Assembly: GCA_010093485.1 (NCBI GenBank)
Contig: MU001492.1
Location: 1,287,122-1,351,121, forward strand
Length of the DNA: 64,000 nucleotides
From: Karstenula rhodostoma CBS 690.94
Lineage: Eukaryota > Ascomycota > Dothideomycetes > Pleosporales > Didymosphaeriaceae
Direction: 5' to 3'
The number at the start of each line of letters is the position of its first letter. Within the stretch, counting starts at the first letter, position 1. Positions 46,386-58,477 of the stretch are shown in pieces. The notes beneath the pieces are model-generated. The model saw nothing but the letters and a program-made list of their open reading frames with translations, made no database searches and had not been told where the DNA came from. The translations under genes and the position numbers were made by a program.

Positions 46386-47161
46386 TCACCCCCACGCGCA
46401 CCTCCCCATGATCTTCTTCGGCTTCGGGAACCCCCACCTGTTCCACTTTCTCGAAATCACGCGATTGATACTGCAGCCCGTGGGACGCCTAGCCCTCGAT
46501 AGCAGGAAACTGTGCAAGTCCGTGTATGTATCTCTCTCAATATCGAATTGTGTCACTTCGAGTACGAATACCTCTCTTTTGCCCCATTCCAGACTTGTAC
46601 ACACTTCGTACGCTCACGCACCTACAAGAACAACACCAAGGGGGCGGCGGGAACTCATCCGGCCGTCTTGATTTCCACCAGACTCGAGAATGCCAACTTT
46701 TTCATGCTACGAGCTGTTCTCAGTCGCGCTGCATGCAGCCGTCGGGTCCCGCAAAACATGCAAGCACGCCCACCGTGCTACAGCAGCAAGCACGAGCAAC
46801 TCGTAATTGGCCATGGGTAAGCCAAGGCTGCAGCGTGCACCGTGCAGCGGGTGAATGTTCGCGGATGTGACAAGTGGGCTAAAGATGATAATTCTCATCG
46901 TCAAACATTACCATGACATGGAGAGAGAACCTTCCCGATGCAATCGACCCGCGCATGTGGCATCAGCAGCTTGCAGCGCCAAGTCATTCTCTAACAGGTC
47001 AGGCTGTGCCCGTTGGCGCCAGGAAGGGCAGAACCCGCGACGGTCGACCTGAGCCCGGGGCGTGGGGAAGCATGTAACGGAATTTTGGATCACGGCATCG
47101 GCACACATGAATCGCATCAGCGTGCACAACATATAACTTGTGACATTTTCAGCTACCAACG
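46386..47161. other. Region downstream of nop4 with unassigned open frames
   Basis: A plus-strand stretch at about 46390-46525 (it contains MIFFGFGNPHLFHFLEI) followed by a plausible GTATGT donor could be part of a gene, but I recognise no family and no continuing exon. Confidence 0.3.
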
Positions 47162-49402
47162 TCAAGCCTTGCCCTGCTTCCGCGTTCTCCTGGCCATTCG
47201 TTTCTTTTGTATGATTTGTGCACGCAGCTTGGTCTTGGCCTCATCCTTACTCTTCGCAGCATCTTCTTCCGCATCCGCGACGCCCGATCCCTGGTCTTGC
47301 CCTGCGCCCTTTCCACTCACGGTACCTCCTGCACCCAACTCGCGTTTCCGCTTCTTACCGCCTTTCCAGTCGCGGCCTGATTCAGCCTCCTGCTCACCGT
47401 CCTTCTCGGCCGGCAGGTTAGCCTTAGTCTCCCTGTCGGAGCGCCTTGCAACGACGTTCGCGTTTTCGATAGCAAACTCAACAATGAGCCGCTTCCTCTT
47501 GTCCTGCTGATCCTCCTTCACTGCCTTCTTGCTCTTCGGTTGTGTTTCTTGGGTTTTGTAGTCGACGGCGTGTCCGTTGAGCCAGCGTAGTCCCATGAGC
47601 GCACTGCGGTGCGTGTAGTACTCGATGAAGCCGTAGCCACGGCTGCGGCCGGCACCACTCTCTTCCGTGATCTTGCTTCCGGCGGGTGTCTCGAAGACAA
47701 TCTTTGCCTGCTTGACGATACCCTTGCCCATGCGCTTTCTTGCTTTTTCGGCCCACAGCATGGCGTCGCCGCCGCGTGCGAGCTCCTCTACAGACAAGCG
47801 CTGTCGCTTCCCGTGCTTGACATCGGCGGCGAAGCCAACGACAGCCTGACGCGCGAGAGCCTTGAGGTCCTTGGACGTGACAGTGCGGGGGATGTTGCGG
47901 ATCGCGAGACGAGTGAGGGACAGGTGCAGCGCGGGGTTCTTCTCGATCTGTAACTTACGTTGATCTGCGCTTTCCTGACGCATCTTAACCTCGGAAGGAG
48001 ACAACTTTTGATACAACGGTGATCTAGCATCAAGAGTACCTTCGGAGAGGAGGTATAAACGACGCTTGTCCTTATCACGGTTGAAGCGCGAGGCTTGTCC
48101 TTCAGCAGTGAGTCGTACAGCTTCGTTTTTTTCAACGGCACGCGTGAGCTGGAGGACTCGGCCGTCCATTGTGTAAAGGCCTGATGGGTCGGCGTCTTCG
48201 TTCTCAAGGACTGAGTGTGCAATGGTGATCTGTGTGCCGTCTCTCCGATCGGCAGTGACCCGTTGCAATTTTGTAGATGGGACGCCCTTTAGACAATTGA
48301 TCATGTCTTCTTCCTTGTAAAAACGAACGAAACCGGTGCCCTTCGGCCTGTCGGTTTCGTGGTCCATGACAACACGAGCGTATGCAATCGGACCGAATTG
48401 CTTGAAGTGCTCGAACAGGCTATCGTCGTCCGCTGTGAACGGAAGGTTGCGGATGAAGACGGTGTAGTCGGGGGCTCTAGGTTTGGGTTCCTCAAGAGCT
48501 ATTCCGCCTTCTTCATCGCTGCCAGAGACGTCTTCATAGTCTATATTGCTGTTGTCCTCATCCATGTCGTCACTTGCCGCGTGGTCATCGTCTTCGTCCT
48601 CCTCAGAATCCTCAGCCGAGGATGCTTTGTCTTCATCCTCCTCCTTGGCACCGTCCTTCTGTCGAACTTCTTCATCATCCAGTTGCTTCTGCAGATCCTC
48701 CCAGGCCTCTTTGTCCACCGCCCAGTCAACAGCAATCTGCCTACCGTCAACCTCCTTGCCATTTAGATCCTCCATAGCCTTCTCTGCATTCTTCTTGCCT
48801 CTCAGCGCCACGAAACCAAACCCTCGCAGCTCGCCGTTCGGCTTCTTGGGCAGCTTTGTGAAGTGCACCTTTCCGTAGCTCAAGAACAGCTTCTGCAGCT
48901 GCTCCGGCGTCTTGACACTCCAGGGCAAGTTGCGTACAATCAGCTTGGGCGCCTGGTTATCCTTGATCGCCTGCTCGCGCTCCGCCTTCGCTCTTGCGCC
49001 CGCAGAGACGGCGGGGGCAGCGGTATCTGCATCGCGGTGACGCGCCTCGGCGAGCTCGACCTTGATCTTCTTGCCTTGTAACTCGACCCCGTCGAGTTCC
49101 TCTTTCGCGCGCTGCGCATCCTCGGCATCAGCGAATGTGACGAAGCCATAGCCCTTGGAAGCCTTCGTTTCCTTGTCAAGCACAACGAGAGCGTATTTGA
49201 TGGGGTAGTTCTCGGAGAAGAATTCGGTGAGGGCTTCGGTTGTTACGGAATGCGCGATGGAGCGAACGAAGAGCTGCCTCCGCGACTGCGTAGCTTTGGA
49301 GGGGCTTGCCGTGGTATGCGAAGGTTCGTCGGCGTCGACGAGAGCCGTGGTGGCTGAGGCGCCGTCTTCCGAAAGTCGCTGGCGTTTTCTGCGAAGGGCC
49401 AT
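47162..49402 (-). CDS. nop4: Nop4-like ribosome-biogenesis protein with four RRMs
   Basis: A single exon of 746 residues from the ATG at 49402; an in-frame ATG 33 codons upstream gives a poorer N-terminus. Four RNA-recognition motifs are visible: RQLFVRSI/KGYGFVTF (about residues 42-120), KLIVRNLPW/RGFGFVAL (150-230), YTVFIRNLPF/KGTGFVRFY (310-420, with a long insertion) and a divergent LAIRNIPR/RGYGFIEYY (510-640). A very acidic linker (Glu/Asp/Ser) lies between RRM2 and RRM3, and the C-terminus is strongly basic. Nop4 (RBM28 in animals) acts in the nucleolus in 27S pre-rRNA processing and 60S assembly. Confidence 0.92.
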   Translation of the reverse strand: MALRRKRQRLSEDGASATTALVDADEPSHTTASPSKATQSRRQLFVRSIAHSVTTEALTEFFSENYPIKYALVVLDKETKASKGYGFVTFADAEDAQRAKEELDGVELQGKKIKVELAEARHRDADTAAPAVSAGARAKAEREQAIKDNQAPKLIVRNLPWSVKTPEQLQKLFLSYGKVHFTKLPKKPNGELRGFGFVALRGKKNAEKAMEDLNGKEVDGRQIAVDWAVDKEAWEDLQKQLDDEEVRQKDGAKEEDEDKASSAEDSEEDEDDDHAASDDMDEDNSNIDYEDVSGSDEEGGIALEEPKPRAPDYTVFIRNLPFTADDDSLFEHFKQFGPIAYARVVMDHETDRPKGTGFVRFYKEEDMINCLKGVPSTKLQRVTADRRDGTQITIAHSVLENEDADPSGLYTMDGRVLQLTRAVEKNEAVRLTAEGQASRFNRDKDKRRLYLLSEGTLDARSPLYQKLSPSEVKMRQESADQRKLQIEKNPALHLSLTRLAIRNIPRTVTSKDLKALARQAVVGFAADVKHGKRQRLSVEELARGGDAMLWAEKARKRMGKGIVKQAKIVFETPAGSKITEESGAGRSRGYGFIEYYTHRSALMGLRWLNGHAVDYKTQETQPKSKKAVKEDQQDKRKRLIVEFAIENANVVARRSDRETKANLPAEKDGEQEAESGRDWKGGKKRKRELGAGGTVSGKGAGQDQGSGVADAEEDAAKSKDEAKTKLRAQIIQKKRMARRTRKQGKA

Positions 49403-51491
49403 TTTGCAAGTTGAGTGGGAAAGTAGGTCTTTCGCTCTGTTTACGCTGCTCAACTTTTTGCGGTTGCTCCGAAAATTTCCAGGCTCGGCGCTTCGTTTCA
49501 CCGCGGTTGGGTTCCTAGTAAGTGGCTAGTCCCGTGTAGGCTAGCGGTGCCACAAATTTCTAAGCATAGGCTGCATAGGCTGCATCCACCTGGGATATGC
49601 ATTTAGCATGTAGCTGTGGTATGCATGCCACGCATATTCGATTATCTCTGAAATCAGCTTGGGTCAATTAGATGTTTTGGGATATTCCATATGTAATGCG
49701 TACGCATGCTGCCGCTGCAAACTCCAAAAACGAACGACTGTGGGACGCTGGGGCAGTGAGCCCCAAATTCGTGCCAGCGATATACTGATGGGTGAGATGG
49801 GTTTTCCGCGGAAGGATATAGGTGCAGTATCGCCAGCCCAATAATCGTCTTCAAATTGACCAACCCTCTAATACAAATTTCCCTCGTGCGCACTCTTCTC
49901 TCCAATTCAAGACCGATATCGCAAAAACGTCATGCTGCCAGGAGATGTGTGTGATCAAATCATGTACCTCTCCGACTCTAAACTACAAGAAATCATGTTA
50001 AACTCTTGTTCGGGGCTGGCCGTAATCCATAGTCAATGGGAGCTGAGAGAAGAGTCTCCGCCCGTATAGCCCCTCGTCAAAAAGTTGTGACATCCCATAT
50101 TGCCTCCAGATAAGTAACGTGATACCCAACGAAGTAGTCCAGTTTATATCATGCTGAAAGATCCATGAGAGTAAGGTGGCCAAAGTGGTGAGAAACAATT
50201 CGTAAACTTACGGATGCTACCACCGGTATATGTCACATTTTGTTCGACACCTCTACCCAGTCGCTCAGTGAGTCTTGAAATATGCAAAAAAAACCAATCC
50301 ATAAGTAATGATAACCTAGGCGATGCAATATGATGACAGCATGATGGAATGTTGGAGGCAAAATCTCCATGATTGACCTCCATCCCGAAGGATGCTTTCC
50401 TCCGTGTTGTTCAATGTCAGTATAGGTCCAAGTGGCCAGCGGTGACTCAAGCATATACAAGCTGGTCACTCCGCATGCTATGACGATCCTTCAAATTCAA
50501 TCATGCGGATCATCAAATCCGGAAACACCGCTTCCCAACTGCTTTTACGCTTTCGATTCGTCCACTTCCAACAGTCGAGTAGGATAGATATCTGATGGTG
50601 CTTCGGATTTCACATTGTTGATGCCTATTGATATACCTAACAAGCCAGCTGTTGGCAAGGTTAAATGTGGCCTTGGAGCCGGTGGAAATGCTCCTCATGA
50701 ATGCAGCTGTGATGTGTAGGCCATCGTGCTGGATCTCTTCGTCTGGAGTATCTATAAGCATTAGCAACATAGCCTTCCTAACTTTCACAGACAAATGCTT
50801 GTGATGAATCTGCTCCAGTCTCGTAAGGCCACCCATCCACGGATTCAAATCAGCTGTCCTCGCTGCCACCTGGGCACCTGCATCAAGACCCTGGTTAAGG
50901 TTCGGTTATATGATGTAGCATCTCCCGAGAGCAGTGCCATCACCATCGCTTTGGAGACGCATTTTCGCCGCGCGTGCACGACAACTAAACATGAGCCTAC
51001 TTCTTAAAACAAAGTGGCTGTTATAGCCTCCGGTTCGTTGCTGGGTCGCAAACCCCGCTAGTCGTTCGCCGGTTGCTCCTACTCGTCACTGTCTCCAGGC
51101 TATGCTAGCGCGCTACTCACCACTCAACATAGACGTCCGCACCACAATTGCTAAAGTGCATTGAAGCAGAGTCTGTATTCTTGGTCCTGTAACTAAAGCT
51201 TCGGAAATGGACGTGTACCATGCACACTCACCTGAAGATGGCCGGTTGCTTGGCCATCACGGTTGTCCGCGATTGAGAATTCAAGACGAGAGTTGCTATA
51301 GGCTACCACCGGAACACCCCCCGACTGGTCCGTTGCTTTGTTAGGTACCAAAGTTGCGAAGACTGTGTCATCAATAGCAGACCCGAATGGAATATAAGGA
51401 TAGCGCGCAATCCCATTGTGGAGGACACTCTTCTCAGAGCACTTACCGTTGTATACATTCATTCGCATACCGAGACCCAGAATCACTCACT
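49403..51491. other. 2.1-kb intergenic region
   Basis: No recognised gene. A minus-strand frame at 50513-50869 (118 codons) reads plausibly but has no known features. The left end is the nop4 promoter. Confidence 0.4.
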
Positions 51492-52214
51492 ATGAGGACC
51501 GCATTCACACTCTTTCTTTCTGCCGTCGCGGCTGCCCCTTTTCCGGATGTTGGCAAAGGCGCACCAGACGTCAAGATCGTTCATGTCAAGCCTGAATGCC
51601 CCCAAATCCATGGTAAAGACTTCCTCACCCCACAGCTAATGGTGCCCATCAGTGCTTCCGAGCCCGACAAGATGTTTGGTTACGTTCGCGAGCCAATTGT
51701 GACGCCCAATGATATCTGGTGCGTTGCCCTCTCAGCAACACACCATAGACGCTCTCTAATATGCTGCAGCACGCTGTTCAACCTGCATATCCCTGTATCC
51801 TACTCTGGAAAAGCATGCGCGTTTGAGTTCATGCTCCCTCAAATCGAGGACGCCTTAAAGCCCTACACCCACAAGGGCGACGGCCACTTCTCCTTCTCTT
51901 GGTACGTGAATAAAAGCGCTAACGTACTGACTACATGGAACTCGCAGCCCAAGATCGAGACGGAGTGGGCGGTCGTGGACCAAGTGATCGTGCCGGGGGA
52001 GAAATATGTGTTGGAAAAGCCTGCGCCGGGAAGCTGCTGGGTCGACAAGTCGCAGACTTATCTGGCCGTGGGCGCGAGGGTAAGCTGTTGAATCGTAAAG
52101 TTTTGGAGCACTGTAAGCTAAGTGATGTTACAGCTGTGCTCGAACGATACGACGCTCAAATTTCTCGAGGACTGGGGCAAATGCCCAGCTGGGTTTTTCG
52201 TGGAGGTGTTCTAG
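51492..52214 (+). CDS. Secreted But2-domain protein
   Basis: Exons 51492-51718, 51770-52079 and 52134-52214 encode 205 residues. A signal peptide (MRTAFTLFLSAVAAAPF) precedes a domain containing LMVPISASEPD, TLFNLHIPVSYSGKAC and FSFSWYVN, as in the But2 C-terminal domain common in fungal secreted proteins. The first intron (51 nt) is in frame, so an unspliced reading hides it. The second splice adds a final exon with CSNDTTLKFLEDWGKCPAGFF, supplying the last two conserved Cys. Function of extracellular But2 proteins is unknown; they are common in secretomes of plant-associated fungi. It lies alone between long intergenic stretches. Confidence 0.78.
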
Positions 52215-53802
52215 ATAGTGAAGAGCTGGGGTGTCTACAGGAAGTTGCAAGGCATATGCTTGATGCGTACTAATACAGCTGGGAGATGCCTAGGTACGCC
52301 TTGGGGACAGCCTTCCGTGCAGGATTTTGAGGGTTTCTATTCTTGCTCATACTTTCTTCACTTCTGATGGTCCCTAGCGATGCACTCAGTTGCGCCAGAT
52401 ACATCTCTTTATATACGTTCATCACTAGAATTTTCCTCCATCCAGCGCCATATACACTGCAGTACAATTCACAGGTTTATCCAGATTTATCTTTCAAATT
52501 GACGTGTCCGATCACAAACTCCAACTGCGGATCATACGCCCCAAGCCAATAACGCAAGACCTATCACTTGCACACCACTTCTGCACAATCGACCGCCCAA
52601 ACCCCTTGCGCTCAACTTTAAGAATCCCACCCCCGCCCCCCACTTGAAACCCACCAACAACCCTATAATCATCCAGATGCTCGGAACTCACCTCTTCCAC
52701 AACCACCTCGCCTTCACCTTACTCATTTCACACTTGCCCATTCCATAGTCTTCTTCCATATGAGCCCCTGCTTATCCATGCGCATCTCGAGCAGCAGGTG
52801 TAGCACTAGACGGGTTCCGGGCCATGTGAACCTCTAACGACGACCGATCATGGGCAACCGGAGCTGTGATGTCCGGTTTATAGACATACGGATATCGCGA
52901 ACATGAATGGCTGGATCGAAGATCCCGTTATTGTGTGCAGACTCTGCGGACATGTTTAAGGATATTAGTTCCTGCAGATGCGGCGGATGTGCGGCTGACT
53001 TATCGCAGGACGAGATATGACTATCCATTAAGCATGTAGATATGTAGAAAAGTATGGTTATCATCCAGATCCGCTGCTCTTTAGCGTGTTAATTATATCG
53101 GTCGATGGCATTGCTGGTTCGGTGGGGCCATCAAAGCGTGCGCAAGACCCCGTCAGCAAGCAAACATCGACACCGCAGTGTCCTAGCAGAAAGGCGGCAC
53201 GTAGGTTGTACCGCTTCAGACGGGCGGTATTGTGCCATCTGTCTACCGAAGTTGTCCAGGTAAAAGCTTTCCAAAGGTACGTGAGCGTCGCGGTGCTGGC
53301 AAGCGAGCACGTTGAAACTATCGTGACATGACTCGTCAGACCTCGCCGCGCACGCTTCCCACATTGGGACGGGACCGAAAGGCTCCACAGCGGGGCGAAA
53401 ACACCGGCAACATCCATTTCCTCAACGTCACGACAACTTAGGAGAAGTTCATGGAGCAATAATCATCCTCTATTGTAGCAGCCGCTGCCCAGCGACAGGA
53501 GGGAACGCTCAGTGAAGTGATACATAAGGGTGCCGCCACCTAACCCGGCTAGCAACCCACAGAGATCCCGCGAGAGCTCACCGACCACCGAGACGGAACG
53601 ACGATACGCACCGCTCACCATGCCAGGATCGCAGTACACAAGGCCATGCTGTCCGTGATAGAGCGAGCCTCGCCCTTCCCTTTCGGAATCCACCTGCGCT
53701 CGAATGCATATCCGTGTCCGCGATCTAACGATGTCGGAGTAAGACATGTGTTGCGAGTCCGTGTAAAAATTCGTGTTGGGGAAGACGGGGGCGAGTCATT
53801 CA
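52215..53802. other. 1.6-kb intergenic region
   Basis: No gene is recognised; open frames in it are short and unfeatured. Confidence 0.45.
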
Positions 53803-54639
53803 TTACTCGTCACCACCCTTCTTCTTCTTCTTGGAAGGTGCGGGTCCGCCTTCCTTCTTCTGGTGCACGATGAAGCGCGTGTAGCACTCTTCGGGGTCCC
53901 ACTCGAAGCCCGCGAGGTAGGGAGCATCGCCGATCTCGTCGTCTGCCTGTTATCGGGTGTCAGTAGGCTGGTCCAGAGTAGGCAACAGAACTGGAGAGAA
54001 GGCGAAGCCGACGGTGGGGGCAGATGGTGGTGAGGAGGGGGAGGCTGAAGTAGCCCGACGAATTCAAGACATACCTTCTTCCTGAATTGCTTGTAGATGG
54101 CGTCCAGCGCGTCCTTGATGGTGACGCCCTTCAAGTTCCGTGCGGTGACCTCGAGCCCGAGGGGGAAGTGCAGGTCGATTTTGCGAACGAGGGGAGTGGT
54201 GAGAGGCTTCTTGAGCACTTCTGCATCTTCCACGGTTGTGGGAGACTTGTTAATCTTCCTGGGGATCTCGTTAACCTGGAACCATCGAATGAATGAAGGA
54301 TTGCCGAGGGGAGCCGAGCAGCAGCGAGCTGATCAGTTGACAACGGGCACGACGTCACGAACAGAGCAATTGCAGGATCAACTCACCAGCTCAGCTTCTG
54401 GGTCTCGGGGGCGATCTCGATCTTCTTGCCTTCCTTCTCTGTCCGCGTGTCAGCCCCACAACCCCTCACCTGCACTTTGCCGCGGGCAATTGGCAGGGCG
54501 GGCGGAATTACTCACCGAGATCAGCCATGTTGAAGACATCGGCGCGCAGGGAGCTCTGTCTCCGCTTTGCGGGCTTGTCCTTGCCCTCTTCGACGAGAGA
54601 GTCGATCTTCTTCAGGGCGTCTGCGGTGTCAGCTGCCAT
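53803..54639 (-). CDS. Conserved small protein, possibly DUF6699-like
   Basis: Exons 54639-54516, 54438-54387, 54258-54075 and 53946-53803 encode 167 residues. The N-terminus is helical and charged. A middle segment (LHFPLGLEVTARNLKGVTIKDALDAIYKQF) resembles DUF6699 domains, where a strand is followed by a helix ending in a charged patch. An aromatic FEWDPEECYTRFIVH strand and a lysine-rich tail (SKKKKKGG) follow. Two of the three introns are 128 nt each. There is no signal peptide. The exon 2/3 junction was chosen by phase: an upstream AG would shift the frame. The function is unknown and the family assignment is weak. Confidence 0.62.
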
Positions 54640-55517
54640 TATGAGGGGGCACAGCAAACAAAGTCGGTGGGAGGAGTGTTGTATAGGTGATGGAGCTCAA
54701 GAGTGGGCTCGAAGAATGGTGCTTGAGAGAGGATGGTCGGTCAGGCACAGATGAGAGTGGGATAAAGAAGAGAAGAAGCAAAGGGCGCAGGCGATGAGGG
54801 GTTATTCACTGGCGTCCAGGACAGGAGACCGTCACTTGATCACGGCACCACGGTCCAATGGCGACCCACCCCGGGCCACCCGCCGTGGGTGAGCTGCACG
54901 GTGCACGGACGGGGGTCGCTGAAGAATGCGGGGTAAGCTCCGCCAGCGCCCTTTGACGGCACCGGGAACAATGCCCAGCCGCGCGGCAGCAGAAGCACAG
55001 GAACACACGAGGAGGCTCTGGAGAAGACTGCGTTTTCCCAGCAGAGCCGCTGCAGCGTCGCGACGCTCTGTCGACACTCCGAGCGTGGTGAATTCTGCGT
55101 CGAATGATCTCACGCCACCCATCGGATGCTACGTCATTCAGGAACGCGTGCTGCTCACCGAAATATCCGACGCGCCGATACATCCTCACCACCTGGGCAG
55201 GTCCAGACACCACATGATGCCCTTGATTCAATACATTTTCAGGCCGACGGCGTGATGCTAATGCGTTGGGCGGGAGGTTGCGCCATTATGAGCAGAGGCT
55301 CGTCAGGGCGCTGCAATGAAAATGTTCATTCTACACGCAGCAAGCCTTCACGAGTGCAGAAGCAACGCATGTTTGGTCAGTCGTCAAATATGATACTTCG
55401 CGAGCTTCTGGAAGCCGCGGCAAAAAGCAATTGGTCAGTCATATGATAATTCAATCACGTTTATATCTCGTTTCAAGTGAAAAGAACGTTGCATGAAGCA
55501 GGACTTCAAGTATCGCC
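54640..55517. other. Intergenic region
   Basis: Promoter of the DUF6699-like gene and 3' flank of the reductase gene; no gene is seen. Confidence 0.5.
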
Positions 55518-56764
55518 CTACGAATGACCCACGATCGCCCGGGGCGTGTATAGCTCCTCGAGGTACTTCTCTTCTTCGTCACTCAGCGTCTTGCCTCTTG
55601 CCTGAAGCGCCTCATCGATTCTCTTCTCCGAGCTGAAGCCGATGATGGGCGATGCGACCCGCTTGTTAATCCAGGCCAGGGCAACAGAGCTCATGCTCCA
55701 GCCATGCTTCTTCGCCAACTCCTCTACGCGCTCAATCGTCTTCCTGTCCGCTTCGACCTGGGGCCCGGTAGACGACGTGCCAGCTTTCTTCTCGCCTTCG
55801 GAACGGATCGTCTCGCCGTAAGCAGAGGCAGGGCGGGCGAGATGGCCACGGCAGAGAGGTGCCCACTGTTTTCCGTCAGGCTACCTTCATAGTCACAGGA
55901 TGCATAGCAGACTCACCGGAATCAGTCCTACCCCAGTGTCGTTGCAGAACCTGTTCATCTCCCGCTCCTCCTCTCTGTAGAGCAAATTGTAGTGGTTCTG
56001 CATGCTCACGAACTTAGTCCAACCGTTCTTCTCGGCGACAAACTGCATCTGCGCAAACTGCACAGCCCACATCGAGCTTGCTCCGATGTATCGTACTTTG
56101 CCGCTCTTGATTAGGTCATGCAACGCCTCCATTGTTTCCTCGATGGGCGTGTTTGGGTCGAAGCGATGGATCTGCAACAAGTCGATGTAGTCAGTGTCCA
56201 GCCTCTGGAGGGACTTGTTGACTGCGTTAAAAATGGCAGCGCGTGAAAGTCCACCTTGGTTGGCGTAGTCCTTGATTTGAGGCAGCTCCTTGGGGTATTG
56301 GATGGCCCGGAGCTCTGGCTGTTCGCCGACGTAGCCGTAGCATTTTGTGAGGATGACCAGCTTCTCGCGGGGCAGATTGTATTTCTTGATTGCCTTGCCT
56401 ATGATTTCTTCAGAGACACCGTTCGAGTAGACGTTGGCTGTTAAACTTCAGTGGGGGGATTTGATTGGATAGTAAGCAGCTCGCATACCAGTGTCCCAGG
56501 TCGTGACACCCTTATCGTAGGCGGCCTTTAGTAGCGGATATGTTTCCTCCTCTTCAATTACCCAGGGTTGCCTTGCCCAGGTTAGTAAACCCACCAAGTG
56601 TGAATCACGGCGCGACGGCCCGCACACGCCTTGCCTTACCATTTCTTGGACCCAAAGCTCATTGCACCCAAAATGGGAACCGATACTTTCAATCCACTCT
56701 TTCCTAGCCTCCTGTACTCCGCCTTAGACTCCTTGAGGAGGTTCTTAACCAGTTCGTCCGACAT
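55518..56764 (-). CDS. Aldo/keto reductase
   Basis: Exons 56764-56640, 56571-56489, 56437-55917 and 55865-55518 encode 358 residues. The AKR catalytic tetrad is visible: Asp and Tyr in DTANVYSNG (rebuilt across an intron), Lys in LTKCYG and His in IHRFD. NADPH-binding features near the C-terminus include [16 protein letters not shown]. The protein groups with fungal AKRs related to versiconal hemiacetal acetate reductase and yeast Aad proteins. It would reduce aldehydes or ketones in the cytosol; the substrate is unknown. Four exons join in matching phases with canonical sites. Confidence 0.9.
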
Positions 56765-57532
56765 GGTGTTGATACGTTCAGTGGATGACAATGGCGGGGC
56801 TCTGAGCTTAACGTGGGGTGGGGTACTTCAATAGTGACGGCAGCAGGGCGCAGGTGGTGGGATCGCCAATGGCTTTATATATCCGAGCGTTGTGACGTGT
56901 GAACGGCTGATTAGGAAGCGAGACGGCAGAATACGTCTCAGATGGCGGCTTTTGCGATGATAGTTGCTAACGTCGATACATCATGGCTGCTGGTGCCATC
57001 TTAGCGCGTTTTTGGGGAGTCGCATGCCCCGCTCGTCCCATGGCTGTCAAAAATGCATCTTTGCTGCGGAAATGTCTAGGCATACAGACTCGATCGTTGT
57101 AACGGAAGCAATGACTCTAGGATTGTTGATAGCATCACTGTTACAATGAGCGGGGTTCCTTACCGCATATTTTCAGGACTTGCTCCACAGCACTACTATA
57201 CAAATAGTGACCGAAAACGCACTACGGTTATCGCGCCGTGCTTTGTGTATGTTTCGTAGACGCTCAGGAAAACGCATAGGAACAGTTGGAGAGTGGCCCA
57301 AACTCCGGACATCTACTGTATTCGATTTACACTGCCGAGATACCCGACTTCACGATAGGTAAACGTAGCGACATGCATCGTTCAGTCACAGCCATACGGC
57401 GTGCGATAGCTGGTATCAAGTTTTTGTTCGTTGAACATGATTTTGAGCTATGTCCCCAATGGCGCCTGTTTGCACACCCGAATGCAGGAAAGCTCATATG
57501 CCCGTAAAGAAACCCATACCCTCATGACCCGC
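56765..57532. other. Intergenic region between the reductase and rpl9
   Basis: Contains the reductase promoter and the rpl9 3' flank. No gene is seen. Confidence 0.5.
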
Positions 57533-58477
57533 TTATGCGTCCTCAACGATGTTGCCCCGCTCCGAAACGTAGAGACCGTCCAAGAACTTTCGGATATCCT
57601 TGTTGCGAACACGGCAGATCTGCTGGATGTCGGCGGCACTCTGGGAAACGTCCTCGATGCTGTTTCCGGAGAGCTGGAGCTCGTCCTTGACGTTCTTTGA
57701 GGCCTCGACGTTGACACCAGGCCTCATGTTGACCCTTCGGACGATCTTCTCGCCAATGAAGTTTCGGATCTCAACCTCGAAGCAGTCGGTCTCCTTGTTC
57801 TTCTCAATGTTGACGTTGATGGGGAAATGGGCGTAGACGTATCGCATCTTGTACTTGAAGCCCTTGGTGACACCGATGATCAGGTTGTTCTACTCCAGTC
57901 AGCGCTGCTATCCCATATCCTGGCCCTGACGAGGGGGTAGATGCGACGTACGATGAGAGTGCGGACGGTACGGAGGGTGGCGACGCTCTTGCGCGAGCCG
58001 TGGTGAAGCTCGATCTTGATGAGGTCCTTCTTGGGCTACCCGGTATTAGCGCACGTTCCAATGCTTTGCGATTGTCCAACTCACGTGTGTGAAGGAGACA
58101 GCCAAGTGACCCAACGACTTGGTCAGTTTGCCCTGGTATCATAAGTATGCTACTGTTAAACCCGTTGCGGCGTGCTTACTCGGGGACCTGCGCGACACAG
58201 TTAGTCATGATATTCGTTCCAGCATCGAACCCATCACTCACCCTCAACGACGACATTCCTGGTCTTGATGGCGACCTTGACCCCCTCGGGGATCTCGAGA
58301 AGTTCCTCGGAGTGGCTGTTGCGCAATTGTCAGTCCAGTCCCTGCGTTGTGAAGAGTTGCGAAAGTGCGAATCGAGCCCAGCGTCAGGCTTGTGTCCGTC
58401 GGCTGGGCTCGTGGGGGTTTTGTGCCATTCGGTAAGGAAAGCGTGTAGAGCGGTCGGGAGGCGTACATGTACTTCAT
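57533..58477 (-). CDS. rpl9: 60S ribosomal protein L9 (uL6)
   Basis: Six exons (58477-58467, 58315-58242, 58187-58180, 58132-58085, 58035-57952, 57889-57533) encode 193 residues, close to yeast L9 (191). The first exon has only 11 nt (MKY plus two bases) and the third only 8 nt. The small third exon supplies the Pro-Arg of the conserved [13 protein letters not shown] loop; skipping it would shift the frame. Other landmarks are [43 protein letters not shown] and a C-terminal [13 protein letters not shown]. Five introns in a short ribosomal gene suggest splicing-dependent expression. Confidence 0.93.
58180..58187 (-). other. rpl9: 8-nt microexon of rpl9
   Basis: GTCCCCGA is bounded by an AG on its 5' side and a GTAAGC donor on its 3' side. 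It completes a Gly codon and adds Pro-Arg, giving the invariant GPRG. Flanking introns are 54 nt and 47 nt. Without it the conserved peptide cannot be made and the phase breaks. Confidence 0.8.

Noticed and set aside
50513..50869. 118-codon minus-strand frame as a gene
   Set aside because: Plausible composition but no recognisable domain, no clear introns and no supporting neighbours; left as intergenic.
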